From contig DAIEHU010000191.1 in assembly GCA_027353395.1 (NCBI GenBank), positions 262 through 5,595 of the forward strand: a DNA stretch of 5,334 nucleotides. The letters are read 5' to 3'. Each line of letters starts with the position of its first letter. The stretch's first letter is position 1. The translations under genes were made by a program, and so were the position numbers. The notes under the pieces were generated by a model. It saw only the letters and a program-made list of their open reading frames with translations. It made no database searches and was not told where the DNA came from. Positions 1 to 5,334 of this stretch are shown piece by piece. Source of the DNA: Desulfobacteraceae bacterium (lineage in GTDB: Bacteria > Desulfobacterota > Desulfobacteria > Desulfobacterales > Desulfosalsimonadaceae).

Positions 1-794
1 TGGAATGTATATTTGCAATCCAATGAAAGTCTCAACGACATGATTTCTATCAGTCCAGTCAAGGCATAAGCTAACAGATCCGGATCGACTTTTTTGATGA
101 TTCCTTTTTGAATAGCCGTTTCGATCTCTTGAATCACGGGCTTCGTCAATCCATGATAGATTTTCTTGATTTTTTCTTCCGGCCATTGATCATCACCTGC
201 CATTTCAGCGCGCAACTGATTTAAAATTTCACTGTATTTAGTGTAATTTTCATAAAATACCCTGCCCCGAATTTCCATTCGTTTGAGATAATCGTCTTCC
301 CCTTTAATGGCTGCGGCGGCTTCGCCAACGATATTGCGAAACACATCATCAATCACTTCAATAAACAGATCCCTTTTGTTATTAAAATAGATATAAAACG
401 TGCCGGTAGAAATATTGAGCGAATGGGTAATATCCATAATTTTGGTTCTATGGTAGCCTGTTCGGGTGAAAACCTCTATAGCTTTTTTTATAATTTCCTG
501 TCGTTTTTTCGCTTTTTCTTTGGTGGTAGCTGCTATTTTGCTGACGTCATAATCTCTTGATATAGACTGTGGCGATATCTGTGTCTCTCCAATTTTTTCT
601 TTTAAAAATGATAACGGCACCCTTGAGCCTTTCTTTAAATTTTCAATCTGCTTGAGCCGCTGAAGATGCGTTTCATCATAGTACGCCATGGTGCGACCGG
701 TCTTTTGGGGCGAATGAAGTAATCCATGTCGAAGATAAAAATGAATCGTTGTACGCGGTACACCTGATTTCTCTTCCAACTCCTTAATCCTCAT
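1..794 (-). CDS. MerR-TetR fusion transcriptional regulator, C-terminus cut by window edge
   Basis: An uninterrupted minus-strand frame of 264 codons starts at ATG 794-792 and leaves the window at its left edge. The ribosome binding site AGGAGA (806-801) sits 6 bases upstream. Residues 1-70 read as a MerR-type winged helix: MRIKELEEKSGVPRTTIHFY, then a wing containing GLLHSPQKTGRTMAYYD. Residues 71-96 form a linker. Residues 97-145 are a typical TetR_N helix-turn-helix: IIKKAIEVFTRTGYHRTKI, then LNISTGTFYIYFNNKRDLF. Residues 150-264 are helical, as in TetR ligand and dimerisation domains. The long coiled coil that usually dimerises MerR proteins is missing, so the TetR part probably supplies the dimer interface. 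The TetR portion is about 170 residues here, so only a short tail should be missing. By family and by divergent position it probably senses an acyl-CoA or related ligand and controls the operon at 1087 onward; this role is inferred. Confidence 0.88.
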   Translation of the reverse strand, partial: MRIKELEEKSGVPRTTIHFYLRHGLLHSPQKTGRTMAYYDETHLQRLKQIENLKKGSRVPLSFLKEKIGETQISPQSISRDYDVSKIAATTKEKAKKRQEIIKKAIEVFTRTGYHRTKIMDITHSLNISTGTFYIYFNNKRDLFIEVIDDVFRNIVGEAAAAIKGEDDYLKRMEIRGRVFYENYTKYSEILNQLRAEMAGDDQWPEEKIKKIYHGLTKPVIQEIETAIQKGIIKKVDPDLLAYALTGLIEIMSLRLSLDCKYTF

Positions 795-806
795 TTCTAT
801 TCTCCT

Positions 807-845
807 TTATCCAAACTATAGACTTTAACTCTATAGTTTGGATAA
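807..845. promoter_or_regulatory. 16-bp perfect inverted repeat, candidate operator/promoter of the regulator
   Basis: Bases 807-822 are the exact reverse complement of 830-845, with a 7-base centre. The inner part carries TAGACTT (819-825) and AACTCTA (827-833). This resembles the dyad halves seen in MerR-family operators. On each strand a TATAGT -10-like hexamer lies 19 bases from TTATCC, which is a poor -35. The unusually long 19-base spacing is typical of MerR-controlled promoters. The dyad ends next to the regulator's ribosome binding site, so autoregulation is likely. Formation of an RNA hairpin is an alternative. The repeat is seen directly; the binding role is inferred. Confidence 0.65.
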
Positions 846-965
846 TCGTTATATCGCTGTCAGCAAAAGCCGTGGCAATGAATATGATTTCTTATCATAA
901 AAAATTACATAATATCAATATATTATTTTAATTCATCCGATTTCAAAAGAAGACAGTATTATATA

Positions 966-994
966 TTGACACCATATTTTCTATAGAGTAATCA
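966..994 (+). promoter_or_regulatory. candidate promoter for the thiolase operon
   Basis: A perfect -35 hexamer TTGACA (966-971) is followed after 17 bases by TAATCA (989-994), which is a weak -10. The spacer contains CTATAGAG (981-988), identical to half of the large dyad at 829-836 read on the other strand. The location, about 95 bases upstream of the translational start, suits an operon promoter. The poor -10 would fit an activator-dependent promoter, but the match may also be chance in AT-rich DNA. Confidence 0.35.
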
Positions 995-1073
995 AAAAAA
1001 CAGATCGTCATTTTTTATCGGCTTAACAAAATAGATCATATATGTCAAACGATAATTTATTCATTTTTAATAT

Positions 1074-1081
1074 AAAGGAGG
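1074..1081 (+). promoter_or_regulatory. ribosome binding site deciding the thiolase start
   Basis: AAAGGAGG lies 5 bases before ATG 1087. An in-frame ATG at 1042 would add 15 residues, but it has no such site. The thiolase fold also begins immediately after residue 1 of the 1087 start (KKNLAIIGVGEVPTG), so 1087 is the better start. Confidence 0.85.
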
Positions 1082-1086
1082 CGCGA

Positions 1087-2268
1087 ATGGGAAAGAAAAA
1101 CCTTGCAATTATTGGTGTTGGCGAAGTCCCAACCGGAACGTATCCGGGCCGGTCTCAGTGGGACATTATTTACGAAACCTGCATACAGGCAGTCAGGGAT
1201 GCCGGAATTCACAAAAACGATGTGGAAGCTGTTATAACAGTTGCTCCCCAGGCCCAGCCCCAGCTTACAGCTGAAATTTCCTTCGGCATGATCCCTGAGG
1301 AACTGGGATTGAAAGGATGCAAGGACGTCTGCATTTGCAATGCCGGCGGGGCCTCGACCTCCAACTGCCTGCGGCTGGCTGAGGAAATGATCAATTCGGG
1401 GGCTGCGGAATTCATCCTGATTCCGCATATGACGGTCCACTCTACCATACCGCTTCCGGACCTGATCAACTTTTTCGCCAAAGCAGGCATCGATCTTCAA
1501 TGGGAATACCCTTACGGAACCACATACAACGGCATCATCGCCATGATGACCCGGCGCTACATGTATGAAACCGGAACTACGGCGGAGGAAATGGCCTCGG
1601 TGGTCGTATCGCTCAGAAAATGGGCGGCCCTTGACCCCAATTCCATTTTTTACGGCAAGGAAGTCCCATCCATTGAAAAAATTCTGTCGTCCGGCATGGT
1701 CTCATCCCCGCTCCGCAAGAGGGAGTGCAACGTGCTGGCCGACGGTGGCGCGGCCCTTTTGGTGACTTCCGCCGAAACAGCCGCCAAAATCGGCCGACCC
1801 GCGGCAGTCAAACTCGGAGAAGGGACGCGGTTTTTCAGTGCGTTTACCACCACGCGGAGCACCGAAAAGGTATTGGAAGGATTTGTTAAAGGGACGGATG
1901 AGGCTTTAGCCCAGGCCGGTTTAAAAAAGGATGAGATCGACATCTGGAATTTGTACATGGCTTACCCGGTGGGCCATCCCCTGTTCATGGAGGCGGTCGG
2001 TTTGTGCGAACCCGGCCAGGCGGGAAAGATGTTCATGGAAGGCCACACCTGGCCCGGCGGAAAGCGCCCCTGGTCCCCCATCGGCGATGCCATCGGCCGG
2101 GGGCACACCGGTTCCGGCGTCAGCACGGCGACTTACGTGGAAACCGCCCGACAGCTCATGGGAAAAGCCGGGGCAAGGCAAGTACCGAATGCTAAATACG
2201 TATTTCAAAACACGTCCGGCGGATCAGGCATGAACTTCATCGCAACCGTATGGGGGAGGAACATATAA
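1087..2268 (+). CDS. SCP2-type thiolase-like protein, apparently lacking the nucleophilic Cys (predicted CoA-dependent lyase/aldolase)
   Basis: The product has 393 residues, the usual length for SCP-x-like thiolases that partner with DUF35 proteins. The fold signature runs from the N-terminal AIIGVGEVPTG to a C-terminal GLCEPGQAG, the GRGHTGSG motif with His340, and a closing NTSGGSGMNF. Aligning through LRLAEEMINSG places the position of the catalytic cysteine at Gly88, inside NAGGASTSNCLRLA. Cys82, Cys84 and Cys94 lie close by but out of register. The second catalytic motif, HDCF in SCP2 thiolases, appears as YMAY with Tyr290, and the C-terminal CxGG cysteine is absent. In the Ltp2 steroid side-chain aldolases, as I recall, tyrosines replace thiolase residues, so retro-aldol cleavage is a fair prediction. 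Thiolysis through Cys84 is the main alternative. The downstream DUF35 protein, overlapping by one base, is the probable partner subunit. The thiolase-superfamily assignment is firm; the reaction is inferred. Confidence 0.88.
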   Translation: MGKKNLAIIGVGEVPTGTYPGRSQWDIIYETCIQAVRDAGIHKNDVEAVITVAPQAQPQLTAEISFGMIPEELGLKGCKDVCICNAGGASTSNCLRLAEEMINSGAAEFILIPHMTVHSTIPLPDLINFFAKAGIDLQWEYPYGTTYNGIIAMMTRRYMYETGTTAEEMASVVVSLRKWAALDPNSIFYGKEVPSIEKILSSGMVSSPLRKRECNVLADGGAALLVTSAETAAKIGRPAAVKLGEGTRFFSAFTTTRSTEKVLEGFVKGTDEALAQAGLKKDEIDIWNLYMAYPVGHPLFMEAVGLCEPGQAGKMFMEGHTWPGGKRPWSPIGDAIGRGHTGSGVSTATYVETARQLMGKAGARQVPNAKYVFQNTSGGSGMNFIATVWGRNI

Positions 2269-3584
2269 TGGAAACTCAAAAACCGACACCCGTCATACAA
2301 CCCTGGACAAAGGAATTCTGGAAGGCCACCAAGCAGGGCAAACTTTTCGTTCAGCACTGCAACGACTGCAATAGCAATATCTTTTTCCCCAAAAAAGTCT
2401 GCCCGGAATGCTGGTCTGAAAATCTGTCCTGGATCGAATCTCCCGGCAAAGCCAAAGTTTACACATTTACAGAGATGCTGGACATGGTGGAACCCAAGTT
2501 CATGGGCGATCTGCCTTATGTCATTGCCATGGTGGATCTACCTGAAGGCATCCGCATGACTACCCGGATTGTCAATTGCAAGCCTGAAAACGTGGCCATC
2601 GGCATGAATGTTGAAGTTGTTTTTCAAGATGTGTCGTCGGACTGCGCATTACCGATGTTTCAGCCGGCTGATGCATCTTTGCGGATCAAAACAGCCGATC
2701 AGGAAGAGTCCGTAACAGGTGCTCCCGAAGCTGAAACCGGTTTAAAACCTGAAGATTATCAGACGATCCAATATGAAATCGGCGGCAAAAATGACGCCGT
2801 ATGTTTTATCACCTTAAACCGGCCGGAAAAATACAATGCCATCAACCGGCGGATGGCTGCAGAACTCATCGATGCCTTCCGCCGGGTGAGAGATATCCTC
2901 ACCGTGGGGGTTGTTGTGCTGGCAGGGGCAGGCAAAGCATTCTGCACCGGCGGCGACCTTGAAATCTTTCCGTCTCTTGCAGAACATCAGAACAGTCTCA
3001 ACTGGCTGTCCCATGAAGGCTTGGATGTCCAGCGGGCTATTACAAGCTGCGAAAAAGTGGTTATCTGCAAAATCAACGGCCATTGCCTGGCCGGTGGTTT
3101 GGAAGTCGCCCTTGCCTGCGATCTCCTTTACGCCAAAGCCTCTGCAAAAATGGGCACCACAGAAATAAATATGGGTATTCTGCCTGGTTGGGGCGGAACC
3201 GCCCGGCTGCCAAGAAGCATGCCCATATTCAGAGCCAGGGAAATCATCTATTCCGGCCGAAAAGATTACACAGCCAAAGAGATGTATGACATGGGGCTGC
3301 TCACACGGGTTTTTGCTGACGATGAATTTGAAGCCGGATTTGAAAAGATTGTCAACAATATCGCTTCTAAAAAACCTATTGCGCTTCGGATGGGGAAGGA
3401 AATCATGGCCCGTTCTGCGGATGGTTGCGACTTAGAAACCGCCCTTGCAGTTGAACGTAATGGCATCCAGTGGTTGACGTATTCACCGGATATCCAGGAA
3501 TTAATGGATCAGTTCAGAGCCCGGCCCGATCAGCTGACCCAGCAACAGAAACAGCAGAATATCAAATCCGACGTAAATAAATAA
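2268..3584 (+). CDS. DUF35 zinc-ribbon/OB-fold protein fused to an enoyl-CoA hydratase (crotonase) domain
   Basis: The start ATG 2268 overlaps the preceding stop codon (TAATG) and follows GGGGGAGGA (2252-2260). An in-frame ATG at 2250 has no comparable site. The product has 438 residues. Residues 13-48 are the DUF35 helix and zinc ribbon, with Cys31, Cys34, Cys45 and Cys48 all present. Residues 50-130 form the OB fold (AKVYTFTEMLDMVEPKFMGD onward). Residues 131-162 are a polar linker. Residues 163-438 are a full crotonase domain: TLNRPEKYNAINRRM, AFCTGGD (224-230), NGHCLAGGLE (270-279) and TEINMGILPG. Glu279 and Glu299 keep the 20-residue spacing of the two catalytic glutamates of enoyl-CoA hydratase, and Gly276 fits the oxyanion hole, so hydration of a 2-enoyl-CoA is expected. 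DUF35 proteins normally form a complex with a thiolase-like partner. The fusion would place hydratase and lyase in one complex. Both domains look intact, and I see no frameshift at the linker. Confidence 0.92.
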   Translation: METQKPTPVIQPWTKEFWKATKQGKLFVQHCNDCNSNIFFPKKVCPECWSENLSWIESPGKAKVYTFTEMLDMVEPKFMGDLPYVIAMVDLPEGIRMTTRIVNCKPENVAIGMNVEVVFQDVSSDCALPMFQPADASLRIKTADQEESVTGAPEAETGLKPEDYQTIQYEIGGKNDAVCFITLNRPEKYNAINRRMAAELIDAFRRVRDILTVGVVVLAGAGKAFCTGGDLEIFPSLAEHQNSLNWLSHEGLDVQRAITSCEKVVICKINGHCLAGGLEVALACDLLYAKASAKMGTTEINMGILPGWGGTARLPRSMPIFRAREIIYSGRKDYTAKEMYDMGLLTRVFADDEFEAGFEKIVNNIASKKPIALRMGKEIMARSADGCDLETALAVERNGIQWLTYSPDIQELMDQFRARPDQLTQQQKQQNIKSDVNK

Positions 3585-3599
3585 TAGGGAGATACACTC

Positions 3600-4763
3600 A
3601 TGGATTTTGGTTTTACTAAAGAACAGGAAATGATCAAAAAAGAAACGGCCCGGTTCTGCAAGAAGGAATTAAGCAAGGACTATGTTGCCTGGATGGACGA
3701 GAACGTGGATTTTCCTCCCTCGGAATTGTGGCAGAAATTCGTCGACATCGGTATGTTTCAATACAATATCCCCAAAGAATACGGTGGCGAAGGACTCAGT
3801 ATGGTGGATGGTATGATCGGTTATGAAGAGATCTGCAAAGCATCCATGTCGGTTGCCCTGGCCGTCGGGACCACCATCGGTTTCGGCACCCGGTTAATTG
3901 CGGAGATGGGCACCAAGGCACAAAAAGAAAAATATCTTCCGCCGTTGGGTGAAGGCAAATTGAAAATGTGCATGGCCCTGACCGAACCGGCCGGTGGTAC
4001 CGATATTTTGGGTTCCGTCTCAACTTTTGCGGAAGAAAAGGAAGGACGCTGGGTGATTAACGGTGAAAAGGTATTTATCACCGGCGCCCATGCTTCTGAT
4101 TTTATGATTACGGTTTGTAAAACTGAAACCGATGCCAAGCCAAGCCAGTCTCTTTCCGTTTTACTGATACCGTCGGATTCCGAGGGGATCACCATCACTC
4201 GTATCCCCAAGATCAGCTGCCACCACTGTGATTCTGTGGGCATCACCTTTTCAAATGTGGAAATCCCCCATGAAAATTTTTTCGGGACGCGGGGAAACGG
4301 CTGGTATGAGATGCTCGCCGTCTTAAATCCCGAGAGAATCGGATGCGCCATGATGGGGGTCGGCCTCATGGCCGCCGCCTATGAAGACGCTTTTGCTTAT
4401 GCCCAGCAGCGCCAAGCCTTTGGAGGGCCTATCAGCCGTTTCCAAATCCTTCAGCATTACCTCGCGGATATTTACATTAACTTGGAAAACTCCAGAAACC
4501 TCACTTATAAAGCTGCCTGGCTTTGTGATCAGGGCAAGCCCTATCATTTGGAAGCCACCATGGCAAAATTAGTCGCCTCAGACGGCGCTTTACACGCGGG
4601 AAGATACGGTGCCGAGATTTTAGGAGGATACGGGATCTGCATGGAATATCCGATGCAGCGATATTTGAGGGATGCATACCAGCTTCAGTTCTCCCCCATT
4701 TCAAATGAAATGAGCAAAAATATGTTGATGCAGTTCCAGGGTTTGCCCAAGTCCTGGGCTTAA
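3600..4763 (+). CDS. acyl-CoA dehydrogenase family flavoprotein
   Basis: The product has 387 residues, full length for the family. It starts at ATG 3600 behind AGGGAG (3586-3591), 15 bases after the preceding stop. Landmarks in order are the N-terminal helical domain (FGFTKEQEMIKKETARFCKK), the FAD/substrate strand ALTEPAGGTDILGS (from about residue 126), VFITGAHASDF, QRQAFGGPI (270-277) and GGYGICMEYPMQRYLRDA (342-359). The C-terminal catalytic base, usually the Glu of an EGT-type motif, is replaced: QFSPISNEM puts Pro366 there. Glu245, in LNPERIGCA, matches the alternative helix-G base used by isovaleryl-CoA and long-chain dehydrogenases. It should oxidise an acyl-CoA to the 2-enoyl-CoA used by the upstream crotonase domain, with electron-transferring flavoprotein as acceptor. 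Reduction in the CaiA manner remains possible, because CaiA has a similar residue layout. Confidence 0.92.
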   Translation: MDFGFTKEQEMIKKETARFCKKELSKDYVAWMDENVDFPPSELWQKFVDIGMFQYNIPKEYGGEGLSMVDGMIGYEEICKASMSVALAVGTTIGFGTRLIAEMGTKAQKEKYLPPLGEGKLKMCMALTEPAGGTDILGSVSTFAEEKEGRWVINGEKVFITGAHASDFMITVCKTETDAKPSQSLSVLLIPSDSEGITITRIPKISCHHCDSVGITFSNVEIPHENFFGTRGNGWYEMLAVLNPERIGCAMMGVGLMAAAYEDAFAYAQQRQAFGGPISRFQILQHYLADIYINLENSRNLTYKAAWLCDQGKPYHLEATMAKLVASDGALHAGRYGAEILGGYGICMEYPMQRYLRDAYQLQFSPISNEMSKNMLMQFQGLPKSWA

Positions 4764-4789
4764 AAAGAATGAATTTTTTACACCGCATT

Positions 4790-4837
4790 CTTGCTCTTAA
4801 TCCTAAGAGTAAAGGCGAGATTAAGGGTAAGAGCAAG
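4790..4837 (+). repeat. intercistronic alternative hairpins with imperfect direct repeat
   Basis: CTTGCTCTTA (4790-4799) is perfectly complementary to TAAGAGCAAG (4828-4837). The inner CTCTTA (4794-4799) can instead pair with TAAGAG at 4804-4809 across a 4-base loop, so the two stems exclude each other. Segments 4797-4812 and 4821-4836 are also an imperfect direct repeat, 12 of 16 identical, 24 bases apart. An A-tract rather than a T-tract follows, so this is not a standard intrinsic terminator on the plus strand. Possible roles are differential mRNA processing or modulation of readthrough into the ligase gene. Confidence 0.5.
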
Positions 4838-4863
4838 CAAAAAAAAGATAGGAGATAGATAGT

Positions 4864-5334
4864 ATGTACACCATAGGTGACATTCCACGCAAAAGCGCTC
4901 TGCATTTTCCGGATAAAGAAGCCGTCGTTTTTGAAACCACCCGGCTCACCTACCGGGAGTTCAACCGTCGCATCAACCGGCTGGCAAACGGGTTGGCCCG
5001 CATGGGCTTTAAAAAAGGAGACAGGGTCACCGTGCTGGCGGAAAACACCCACAAATATCTGGAAGTCTATTTTGCCGTCGCCAAGATTGGCATGAGCGTG
5101 ACGCCGCTCAACTTCCGGCTTTCGGATGACGAGCTCATCCACATCGTCAACGACAGCGAAGCCTCCTGTTTTTTTGCCGGGGACGGCTATCTGGAAAAAG
5201 CGGCCGGCCTGGGTCAGGAAGCGCGTCTGATGCACCTCACAACCCGTGCCGACCTGCTGCTGGATGAACGGCGCTTTACCGAAGCCCTTGATCTGCTGCG
5301 TGAAGCCCACCGGGTCGCGCCCAAACAGGTGCGC
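4864..5334 (+). CDS. acyl-CoA ligase (AMP-forming, ANL superfamily) N-terminal fragment, with an anomalous distal end
   Basis: The frame is open from ATG 4864, 9 bases after AGGAG (4850-4854), to the right edge: 157 residues of a protein normally 500 or more long. Residues 1-105 are typical of the ANL N-terminal domain: IPRKSALHFPDKEAVVFETT, LTYREFNRRINRLANGLARM, GDRVTVLAENTHKYLEVYFA, then PLNFRLSDDELIHIVNDSEA. The usual role would be ATP-dependent CoA thioesterification, feeding the dehydrogenase and DUF35-crotonase encoded upstream. The AMP-binding P-loop (TSGTTG-type) lies beyond the window and cannot be checked. From about residue 107 the sequence stops resembling the family: residues 125-157 fit a tetratricopeptide repeat instead. 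The ligase call is secure for the first two thirds only. Confidence 0.8.
   Translation, partial: MYTIGDIPRKSALHFPDKEAVVFETTRLTYREFNRRINRLANGLARMGFKKGDRVTVLAENTHKYLEVYFAVAKIGMSVTPLNFRLSDDELIHIVNDSEASCFFAGDGYLEKAAGLGQEARLMHLTTRADLLLDERRFTEALDLLREAHRVAPKQVR

Larger units (their letters stand above)
795..1086. other. AT-rich divergent intergenic region
   Basis: These 292 bases separate the regulator from the operon and are clearly more AT-rich than the genes on either side. Besides the 807-845 dyad they hold a 6-bp inverted repeat TATGAT/ATCATA (883-888 and 894-899, 5-base spacer), a TTGACA hexamer (966-971) and a CTATAGAG octamer (981-988). I see no convincing small gene or RNA gene. An in-frame ATG at 1042 exists but lacks a Shine-Dalgarno sequence. 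Confidence 0.6.

Noticed and set aside
1042..1086. N-terminal extension of the thiolase-like protein from ATG 1042
   Set aside because: It has no Shine-Dalgarno sequence, the extra 15 residues lie before the thiolase fold, and a strong AAAGGAGG sits just before ATG 1087.
2250..2267. Earlier ATG 2250 for the DUF35-crotonase protein
   Set aside because: It lies within the preceding coding region without its own ribosome binding site, while GGGGGAGGA is well placed for ATG 2268.
3821..4369. Minus-strand frame of 182 codons inside the acyl-CoA dehydrogenase gene
   Set aside because: It is fully antisense to a conserved flavoprotein, with no ribosome binding site or domain signature that I can see.
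4790..4845. Intrinsic terminator after the dehydrogenase gene
   Set aside because: The stem is followed by an A-tract, not a T-tract, on the plus strand, and the ligase gene continues in the same direction; a simple terminator is not supported.
4501..5310. Long minus-strand reading frame (269 codons) opposite the dehydrogenase end and the ligase
   Set aside because: It crosses the intercistronic gap and lies antisense to two well-recognised genes; its translation shows no recognisable family, so it is a shadow frame.
1..5334. CRISPR array, tRNA, rRNA or insertion sequence
   Set aside because: I found no regularly spaced repeats, no tRNA-like cloverleaf or rRNA segment, and no transposase or terminal inverted repeats on either strand.

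Overview
The window looks like an accessory catabolic locus from an anaerobic, probably deltaproteobacterial (Desulfobacterota-like) genome. I infer this from the mix of an SCP2-type thiolase homologue, a zinc-ribbon/OB-fold (DUF35) protein, an acyl-CoA dehydrogenase and an acyl-CoA ligase behind a TetR-type regulator, together with the mid-range GC of the genes and the AT-rich intergenic DNA. No marker gene fixes the taxonomy.

Layout: positions 1-794 (minus strand) hold a regulator that runs off the left edge. It joins an N-terminal MerR-type winged helix to a complete TetR-type helix-turn-helix and ligand domain. Positions 795-1086 are a divergent, AT-rich regulatory region with a 16-bp perfect inverted repeat next to the regulator start and weaker promoter-like and dyad elements nearer the operon. 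A plus-strand operon follows: a thiolase-like protein (1087-2268), a DUF35/crotonase fusion (2268-3584, one-base overlap), an acyl-CoA dehydrogenase (3600-4763), a 100-bp gap with alternative hairpins, and the start of an acyl-CoA ligase (4864 to the right edge).

Proposed joint function (inference): the ligase makes an acyl-CoA, the dehydrogenase desaturates it, and the crotonase domain hydrates it. The thiolase-like protein, docked on the DUF35 domain, then cleaves the 3-hydroxyacyl-CoA. The thiolase-like protein appears to lack the nucleophilic cysteine, and no 3-hydroxyacyl-CoA dehydrogenase is present, so retro-aldol cleavage is more attractive than thiolysis. This parallels the actinobacterial steroid side-chain route (ChsE1/E2 dehydrogenase, ChsH1/ChsH2-DUF35 hydratase, Ltp2 aldolase). 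The difference is that DUF35 is fused here to a crotonase-fold hydratase rather than a MaoC-fold one. The substrate is unknown; a 3-branched acyl-CoA giving a tertiary 3-hydroxyl would fit.

Caution: the last 50 or so residues of the ligase fragment look like a TPR/HemY-type segment rather than an acyl-CoA ligase, so the right end may be a chimeric join.
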